Assembly: GCA_041166745.1 (NCBI GenBank)
Contig: JBEEGH010000014.1
Coordinates: 1 to 64,000 of the forward strand
Reading direction: 5' to 3'
Length of the DNA stretch: 64,000 bases
DNA from: DASUCS01 sp041166745
GTDB lineage: Bacteria; Actinomycetota; Acidimicrobiia; Acidimicrobiales; JACDCH01
A program made the position numbers and the translations under genes. The notes below the pieces were generated by a model. It was not told the DNA's origin. It did not search any database and saw only the letters and a list, made by a program, of their open reading frames with translations. How positions within the stretch are numbered: the stretch's first letter is position 1; each line of letters begins with the position of its first letter. This document shows, one piece after another, positions 58,650-64,000 of this stretch.

Positions 58650-60041
58650 TCATGCGGCGGTGCCGCCGATGGTCAGCGCTCGGACTCGGAGCGTCGGGAC
58701 GCCGTCGCCGACGGGGACGCCCTGGCCGTCTTTCCCACACGTGCCGGGAGGGCCCATCGCGAAGTCGTTGCCGATGGCTTCGATCATCGTGAGCACCTCG
58801 GGACCGTTGCCGATGAGGTTGCCTTCGCGCAGCGGATCGGTGATCTCACCGTTCTCGATCAGGTACGCCTCGGTCATGCCGAAGACGAAATCGCCGGTAG
58901 CCGTGTTGACCTGACCGCCGCCGAGCGCTTTCACGAACACGCCGCGCTCGGTGCCGGCAACGATGTCCGCGGGATCGTCGTCGCCCGCCATGAGGAACGT
59001 GTTGGTCATGCGCACCATCGGGAGGTGCTGGTAGCTCTGGCGTCTCCCGTTGCCCGACCGCTGGCGACCTTCCTTACGCGAACGCAGGAAGTCGTACATG
59101 TAGTCGGTGAGGATGCCGTCTTCGATGAGCACGTTGCGCTGCGCGGGGGTGCCTTCGTCGTCGATGGCGAAGCAGCCCCACTCCTCGCCCATCGTGCCGT
59201 CGTCGACGAGCGTGACGAGCGGCGACGCGACCTGCTGACCCTTGCGCCCGCGGAACACGGATGCGCCTTTACCGACCAGGTCGGCTTCGAGGCCGTGACC
59301 GCACGCCTCGTGGAAGAGCACACCGCCCCCGCCCCGCCCGATGACGACCGGCATCGTGCCCGACGGTGCGGGACGCGCGTTGAGCTTGGTCAATGCCTGG
59401 CGGGCGACCTTGCGAGCGTGGTCCTCGACGTCGATCCGGTCGAAGAGCTCCCACCCGATGGTGTGGCCGATCGACTCGTACCCGGTCTGCATGCCCGTGT
59501 CGCCCGTGGCCACGCATTGGACGGCGAACAACGTCTTGACCTGATCGTCGTCGGCGAGCAAACCGTCGCTGTTGGCCACGAGGATGCGCCGCCGGCTGTC
59601 GGCCAGCCGGGCCGTGACTTGCTTGATCGCGCCACCTTCAGCGCGGGCGGCGGCATCGGCCCGGTTGAGCAGGCCGACCTTGGCCGCCTTCTCGATCGAA
59701 TCGGGCTGGATCGCGACCTCGTTGGGCCGGGGAGCGTTCAGCTTCGTGAGGTCGACGACGCGCTCGCCGCCGGGGTTCCCCCGAGCCGCGGCAGCCGCGG
59801 CCTCGGCGGCCGCTCGCAATCCGTTCTCCGTCAGATCCGCCGTGTGCGCGAAGCCGGTCGTCTCGCCCACGACCACTCGGATCCCCGCGCCGCGATCGCG
59901 ACCGGAGCTCAGCTCCTCGATCTTGCCGTCATCGAGCCGTGCCGACGACGACCGTTTGTCCTCGACGAAGATCTCGGCGAAATCGCCACCCGTACGCAGG
60001 GCTGCGCCGAGAACGCGCTGGATGACGGATTCTTCGAGCAC
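58650..60041 (-). CDS. tldD: TldD metallopeptidase
   Basis: The 463-residue product carries the catalytic zinc motif HEACGH within GGGGVLFHEACGHGLEADLV (near residue 245). GRDRGAGIRVVVGETTGFAHT in the N-terminal domain and MTNTFLMAGDDDPADI complete the family pattern. It is the active subunit of the TldD/TldE protease and is cotranscribed with TldE. It diverges from the hot-dog gene across 62 bp. Confidence 0.93.
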   Translation of the reverse strand: MLEESVIQRVLGAALRTGGDFAEIFVEDKRSSSARLDDGKIEELSSGRDRGAGIRVVVGETTGFAHTADLTENGLRAAAEAAAAAARGNPGGERVVDLTKLNAPRPNEVAIQPDSIEKAAKVGLLNRADAAARAEGGAIKQVTARLADSRRRILVANSDGLLADDDQVKTLFAVQCVATGDTGMQTGYESIGHTIGWELFDRIDVEDHARKVARQALTKLNARPAPSGTMPVVIGRGGGGVLFHEACGHGLEADLVGKGASVFRGRKGQQVASPLVTLVDDGTMGEEWGCFAIDDEGTPAQRNVLIEDGILTDYMYDFLRSRKEGRQRSGNGRRQSYQHLPMVRMTNTFLMAGDDDPADIVAGTERGVFVKALGGGQVNTATGDFVFGMTEAYLIENGEITDPLREGNLIGNGPEVLTMIEAIGNDFAMGPPGTCGKDGQGVPVGDGVPTLRVRALTIGGTAA

Positions 60042-60103
60042 AGGCTCCCCTTCAGTGGTGGACCGAGTTCGCAGGGCGTTCGGAGGCTGCGTATCGTACC
60101 CCG

Positions 60104-60481
60104 GTGCCCCCGGAACTAGGCCTGGCCGCAGAGGTCAGGGTGGCCGTCACCGACGACGACACGGCCATCGCACTCGGGTCAGGCACGGTGGCCGTCCTGG
60201 GGACGCCGCGGGTGGTCGCGCTGGTCGAAGAAGCGTCCGTCAAGGCGCTCGACGGGCGTCTCGATCCCGGTACGACCACGGTTGGAATGCGCGTGCAGCT
60301 CGACCATCTCGCTCCGACCGCCGTTGGCCACAAGGTGCGCGCCGAGGCCACGCTCAAAGACATCGAAGGACGCCGGCTCACGTTCGCCGTATCGGTCCAC
60401 GACGAGCGCGGCTTGGTGGCCGCCGGCAAGGTCACCCGCGTCATCGTCGACATCGACCGCTTCATGGACAAGGCCCGATAG
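60104..60481 (+). CDS. Hot-dog thioesterase, FlK-like
   Basis: The 125-residue product resembles the fluoroacetyl-CoA-thioesterase-like branch of the hot-dog fold. LVEEAS supplies the Glu, DHLAPTAVG the His, and the central helix and VSVHDERGLVAAGKVTRVIVD strands are typical. It should hydrolyse a short acyl-CoA; the true substrate is unknown. It starts at GTG 60104 and converges on the NTF2-like gene with 12 bp between stops. Confidence 0.85.
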   Translation: MPPELGLAAEVRVAVTDDDTAIALGSGTVAVLGTPRVVALVEEASVKALDGRLDPGTTTVGMRVQLDHLAPTAVGHKVRAEATLKDIEGRRLTFAVSVHDERGLVAAGKVTRVIVDIDRFMDKAR

Positions 60482-60493
60482 CCAAGAATTACG

Positions 60494-60931
60494 TCAGGTC
60501 ATGCGGCTGGGGGCGGTGCGGCCTTCGACGGTGACGTTGCGTTCGGTGAAGAGCCAGCTACCTGACGTGTCGTCGCGCGTGAGCTCGTCTCGATAGGTGC
60601 CCCAGTGGTCGGGGCCGATCTCAGTGACGACGAAGAAGTACGAGGTGGCGGCGGCCCGACCGGCGGTGACGTCGACGTCGATCGCGATGCTCGACACGTG
60701 ATGGCGGATGAACGCGTTCGTCGACGTCGACGCCAACTTGCGACCGGCGCCTGCGAACATCTCGGTGATCGCCGCGCGACCTTCGTGCCGGCCGGAGCCG
60801 CGCACCTCGAGCACGCCGGTCTCGGCGAAGCACGCCGCCGCCGCTTCGAACTTCCCGTGATCGACCGCGTGCGCGTAGCGAGCGATCGACTCACGCACGG
60901 CTTCGCGCGCCGCCAGCTCGTCGGGTCTCAT
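60494..60931 (-). CDS. NTF2/SnoaL-like protein at the end of a ThDP-enzyme operon
   Basis: From ATG 60929-60931 the product has 145 residues. It has the SnoaL-like layout: helix AVRESIARYAHAVDHGKFEAAAACF, GRAAITEMFAG, and strands RHHVSSIAIDV, YFFVVTEIGPDHWGTYRDEL, SWLFTERNV. A Tyr/Asp/His set typical of ring-hydroxylating small subunits or isomerases is present, but function is not fixed. The ATGA overlap with the ThDP-enzyme stop shows translational coupling. Confidence 0.85.
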   Translation of the reverse strand: MRPDELAAREAVRESIARYAHAVDHGKFEAAAACFAETGVLEVRGSGRHEGRAAITEMFAGAGRKLASTSTNAFIRHHVSSIAIDVDVTAGRAAATSYFFVVTEIGPDHWGTYRDELTRDDTSGSWLFTERNVTVEGRTAPSRMT

Positions 60932-62547
60932 CCGAGATTGGACGTGCGCGGGTATTGGTCGGTCGGGTCGGTCAGCACGTTGACGACGTACGGCACGCCC
61001 GCGGCGAACCCGCGATCGAGCGCCGGGCCGAGGTCGTCGGGTGACGTCACCAGCTCGCCGGCACCGCCCAACGCCTCGACGACCTGGTCGTAACGGCAGC
61101 CGGGCTGCAGGTCGGCGGCCACGTCGTAGCCGTAGATCGCCTGCATCGGATGCTTCTCGAGTCCCCAGATGCCGTTGTTGCCCACGACGATGACGACGGG
61201 TAGGTCGTGGCGCACCAGCGAGTCCGCGTCCATCAGCGAGAAGCCGGCGGCGCCGTCGCCGAGCATGACCACCACCTGGCGGTCGGGATGGGCGACGCGA
61301 GCAGCCATCGCGTAGCCCATGCCCGTGCCGAGGCAGCCGTACGGCCCGGCGTCGAGCCAGCAGCCTGGGCCGTACGAGTCGATGTACTTGCCGGCATACG
61401 ACACGAAGTCGCCGCCGTCGCAGACCACGATGGCGTCGTGGTCGAGGCGGCGGCGCAGCTCGCCATAGATGCGAGTCGGCTTGATCGGATCGCTGTTCGC
61501 CTCGAGCAACGGCACCTCGGTAGCCGCCGCGGCGGACTCGGCGTCGCGCAGCCGCGAGATCCACGGCTCGTGGTCTGCACGATTGCCCGACCAGTCGGCA
61601 AAGGCCGTGAGGATCGCACCGAGGTCGCCGCACGGGGCCGCTGCGGTGGCGACGTGGGTGGAGCGTTGCGCTTCGCTGTCGACGACGTGCACGACCTTCG
61701 CCTCACCGAATGATCCGAACGACAGGCGGAAGTCGAGCGGCGCCCCCACGACGACCACGACGTCGGCTTCGGACTTCAACAATCCACGCGTGCGCGAAAA
61801 CGCGAGCTCGTGGTCGGCCGGCAGGCAGCCCCGCCCGAGCCCGTTGGCAAACACGGGCACGCGCAGTGCCTCTGCGGCCGCGCGCAACGCCTCCCACGCG
61901 GTGTCGAAGTACACGTCGGTTCCGGCGATGATGGCGGGCCGCTGCGCGCCCGCGATCAGCTCGACCGCGCGCCCGACCTCGTCGGAATCAGCGTCGGCAC
62001 CGCGCGGCACGATCGCGTCAGGGATCTCGCTCGACCCGTGGCGGAAGACCACGTCGAGCGGAAAGTCGCAGAACACCGGACCGCGATGCGGCGTGAGGGC
62101 TTCGCGTGCGAGCTCATCGACGAGCGCGGCGATGCCATCGACATCAGTTGCCGTGGCGGCTCGCTTGGTGATCGGCGCGAGCACCGGCACGTGGTCGAAC
62201 TCCTGCAACGAACCGGCACCCCACCGCGCCTGCGGCGCTCGACCGCCGAGCACCACCAGTGGTGTGCCGTTGAAATGCGCGGACGTGACGGCGGATATGC
62301 CGTTGGTGACACCGGGGCCGGCTGTGAGCACGGCTAGGCCTGGTCGACGCGTGAGCTTGGCGGTGGCCTCGGCCGCGAACGTCGCCGTTTGCTCGTGCCG
62401 CACATCGATGATGCGCCAATCGGTACTCGCGCCCTTCACGACCGCGTCGTAGAACGGGAAGATGTGCCCACCCGAGAGCGTGAACATCTCACGCACGCCA
62501 TATCCGGAGAGTGCCGCCAGCGCCAACTCACCGCCGTGTCCGTTCAT
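60928..62547 (-). CDS. Thiamine diphosphate-dependent enzyme (acetolactate synthase-like)
   Basis: The 539-residue product has the three ThDP-enzyme domains: the Pyr domain with the activating Glu in RHEQTATFAAEA, a central Rossmann-like domain, and the PP domain with LGDGAAGFSLMD...NN, which binds ThDP-Mg. It may be a decarboxylase or C-C ligase for 2-oxo acids or oxalyl-CoA-type substrates. True acetolactate synthase is unlikely without a regulatory subunit gene. ATG 62545-62547 overlaps the stop of the hydrolase. Confidence 0.9.
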   Translation of the reverse strand: MNGHGGELALAALSGYGVREMFTLSGGHIFPFYDAVVKGASTDWRIIDVRHEQTATFAAEATAKLTRRPGLAVLTAGPGVTNGISAVTSAHFNGTPLVVLGGRAPQARWGAGSLQEFDHVPVLAPITKRAATATDVDGIAALVDELAREALTPHRGPVFCDFPLDVVFRHGSSEIPDAIVPRGADADSDEVGRAVELIAGAQRPAIIAGTDVYFDTAWEALRAAAEALRVPVFANGLGRGCLPADHELAFSRTRGLLKSEADVVVVVGAPLDFRLSFGSFGEAKVVHVVDSEAQRSTHVATAAAPCGDLGAILTAFADWSGNRADHEPWISRLRDAESAAAATEVPLLEANSDPIKPTRIYGELRRRLDHDAIVVCDGGDFVSYAGKYIDSYGPGCWLDAGPYGCLGTGMGYAMAARVAHPDRQVVVMLGDGAAGFSLMDADSLVRHDLPVVIVVGNNGIWGLEKHPMQAIYGYDVAADLQPGCRYDQVVEALGGAGELVTSPDDLGPALDRGFAAGVPYVVNVLTDPTDQYPRTSNLG

Positions 62548-63362
62548 ACCGGTGCGGCAACTCTCGCGAGGAACGTCGAGAGCGCGTTCCACCACGCGTC
62601 GGGGTTCTCGAACTGCGGGCTGTGACCCGCGTTTGGGATTACCGCGAGCTCGCCGCCGGGAATGGCCTCTGCCATCGCCATCGACGGCTTGACGATCGGT
62701 CGATCTTGCTCGCCGGTGATGACGAGCGTGGGCATCGGGAGCGATCGCAACGCGTCGAGTCGGTCGCTCGCCTCGAACATCGCGCGGAGGAGCCCGGCGT
62801 ACGCGGCCGGCGCCGTGTCGCGGAACTTGCGGTCGTTGAACTCGGCGTAGCCGGGACGCTCAGCGATCAAGCGGAGGTGCGCGGGCGAATCGAGCGTGCC
62901 GCCGCGTTCGGCCAACGCCGCCGCCAATCCATCGATGCCTTGCTCCTCGACCACCGCGATCGCCAACTCGACTTCGTCAGAAGTGACGAACGGCAACGGG
63001 CCATGGAGCGTGTCCATCAGCACGAGGCCGGCTAACCGCTCCGGCGCGCGCAGCGCTGCAACCTGTGCGGCCATGCCACCCATCGAATGGCCGAGCAGGA
63101 CGAACTTGGCGTCGCCGCCCCACAACTCGTCGGCCAACGCGAACAGGTCGGTCGCGAGAGCGTCGAACGTGTACTGCGCTTTGTCGTCGGGCTTCTCGCT
63201 CGCTCCGTGACCGCGATTGTCGGGTGCGACTGCGTGCCACCCGGCCTCCGCCAACGGATCCAGCCACTCCGTGAAGTCTTCCTTCGCTCCGGTGAACCCG
63301 TGCACGAGCATGAAGGGTCGCCCCCCGGCACCCGCATCTGCGTACGCGAGCTTTGCCATCAT
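62544..63362 (-). CDS. Alpha/beta hydrolase
   Basis: The 272-residue product has HGFTG (near 20), DNRGHGASEKP, the nucleophile elbow GHSMGG (near 92) and the catalytic His in NAGHSPQFENP. The sequence is of the haloalkane-dehalogenase/MhpC-like type, probably an esterase or C-C hydrolase. Its neighbours, a ThDP enzyme and an NTF2-like protein, suggest a catabolic pathway. The start overlaps the lipoprotein stop (ATGA). Confidence 0.9.
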   Translation of the reverse strand: MMAKLAYADAGAGGRPFMLVHGFTGAKEDFTEWLDPLAEAGWHAVAPDNRGHGASEKPDDKAQYTFDALATDLFALADELWGGDAKFVLLGHSMGGMAAQVAALRAPERLAGLVLMDTLHGPLPFVTSDEVELAIAVVEEQGIDGLAAALAERGGTLDSPAHLRLIAERPGYAEFNDRKFRDTAPAAYAGLLRAMFEASDRLDALRSLPMPTLVITGEQDRPIVKPSMAMAEAIPGGELAVIPNAGHSPQFENPDAWWNALSTFLARVAAPV

Positions 63363-63949
63363 CCCCCTGTCGTTCCTCCGAAGAGGCGGTTCACCACTTC
63401 AGTCTCGTCGGTCACTTGATCCGCCGCTGGCGGGTCGATGACAACCGGCGCTCCGAGATCGAAATACTCCAGCGAAACCAGGGCGCTGCCCTCGCTCGAC
63501 CCGTCAGCGAAGCGCATCGTGGTCGGCTGGACAAGTCCGTCGCTGCCGCGCACCTCGTCGAGCAGCCGCCGAGGATCGATGATCGACGACGGCAGCAGCT
63601 CGGAGGTCGCACCGCGCACCATGATCCACCTCGTCGTGACTCCGAGCAGGCGCGTCAGGTAAGGCCAGTCGATGTACATGGCATCGGTTGTCGCAACGAT
63701 CGCCACCTGGCCGTCGGCGTCCGGAATGAACGCGGAGAAGTCGGTGACGATCGAGAACAGGTGTCGGTCGTCGTCGAAGGCCCCTGTTGCTCGAAGCGAC
63801 CGGGCCTGGGCCGGCTCAGTGGCGACGACCGCCGCCTCGAAGCGACCCGTGTGTCGAACAATGGTGCGCTCGTCGGGGCGCTCGTCATTCGCGCATGCCG
63901 CCAAAAGCCCAGCGAGAACAAATGCCGCAACTGCGAGCCGGTAGCCCAT
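63359..63949 (-). CDS. Lipoprotein of unknown function
   Basis: The 196-residue product has a signal peptide with lipobox LLAACAN (Cys19). The mature domain is beta-rich (AIVATTDAMYIDWPYLTRLL, VSLEYFDLGAPVVIDPP). It resembles in outline the LppX/LprG fold that carries lipids, but I cannot confirm homology. It leads the four-gene overlapping operon with the hydrolase, ThDP enzyme and NTF2-like genes, so it may bring in their substrate. The 51 bp to the window edge hold nothing I can name. Confidence 0.75.
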   Translation of the reverse strand: MGYRLAVAAFVLAGLLAACANDERPDERTIVRHTGRFEAAVVATEPAQARSLRATGAFDDDRHLFSIVTDFSAFIPDADGQVAIVATTDAMYIDWPYLTRLLGVTTRWIMVRGATSELLPSSIIDPRRLLDEVRGSDGLVQPTTMRFADGSSEGSALVSLEYFDLGAPVVIDPPAADQVTDETEVVNRLFGGTTGG

Positions 63950-64000
63950 TGCCTACTCCCCGAGATTGCCCTGTGAGAGGGCCACGGGGAATGGCCGAGG

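Overview
The window is a GC-rich, densely packed chromosome segment, most probably from an actinomycete (Actinomycetota), and in flavour from an Acidimicrobiia-like lineage. This placement is inferred from gene families, not from a marker gene. The families are a DUF222-type HNH endonuclease end, a mycothiol-type DinB/maleylpyruvate isomerase fold protein, a class III cyclase-AAA-TPR regulator, MMPL, SigE-family sigma factor, translin-like and FmdB proteins. GTG starts and 1-4 bp stop/start overlaps are common. About 62 protein genes and one tRNA gene are supported. No gap over 300 bp lacks a gene, and I saw no CRISPR array, rRNA gene or transposase.

Layout. 1-8 kb: HNH gene end, ferredoxin reductase plus 3Fe-4S ferredoxin, a YcaQ-like DNA glycosylase, then a minus-strand run (aldehyde dehydrogenase, a surface protein with an LAxTG sorting signal, SDR, ABM monooxygenase). 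8-14 kb: a large cyclase/ATPase/TPR regulator facing GGDEF, nitroreductase and DUF72 genes. 15-21.6 kb: a branched-chain-amino-acid-type ABC importer condensed into two giant fusion genes (MFS-LivF and LivH-LivM-LivG) plus its binding lipoprotein. 21.7-29.4 kb: a catabolic CoA-thioester region (TetR, thiolase, amidohydrolase, DUF35, two acyl-CoA ligase relatives, a short ligase-like protein, a hydrolase). 29.4-34 kb: EEP-fold hydrolase, EAL protein, two TetR genes with visible operators, a degenerate cyclase-like protein and an SDR. 33.8-37.4 kb: a heterodimeric ABC exporter. 37.4-45.5 kb: a GDT1/TMEM165-type transporter, secreted protein, P450, SNF2 helicase and MMPL.

46.0-48.5 kb is the most unusual stretch. 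An 18-bp copy of the 3' end of a tRNA-Ala(CGC) gene lies 2.4 kb from the intact tRNA. Between them sit a SigE-type sigma factor and two paralogous genes for exported or membrane-anchored proteins with the same ectodomain. This looks like a small integrated signalling island.

48.5-57 kb is core-like: a translin-like gene, a membrane protein possibly related to GlpR, moaC, moaA, moeA/gephyrin-like, galU, plsY, fmdB, a SAF-domain protein, a secreted S1 protease and uppP. The 3' end of moaA carries a three-copy 21-bp repeat that re-encodes Ile-Gly-Gly-stop in frame. 57-64 kb: tldE/tldD, a hot-dog thioesterase and an overlapping operon of lipoprotein, alpha/beta hydrolase, ThDP enzyme and NTF2-like protein.

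Recurring themes are translational coupling, TetR-type palindromes in divergent promoters, lipid/aromatic CoA-ester metabolism and nucleotide-second-messenger signalling.
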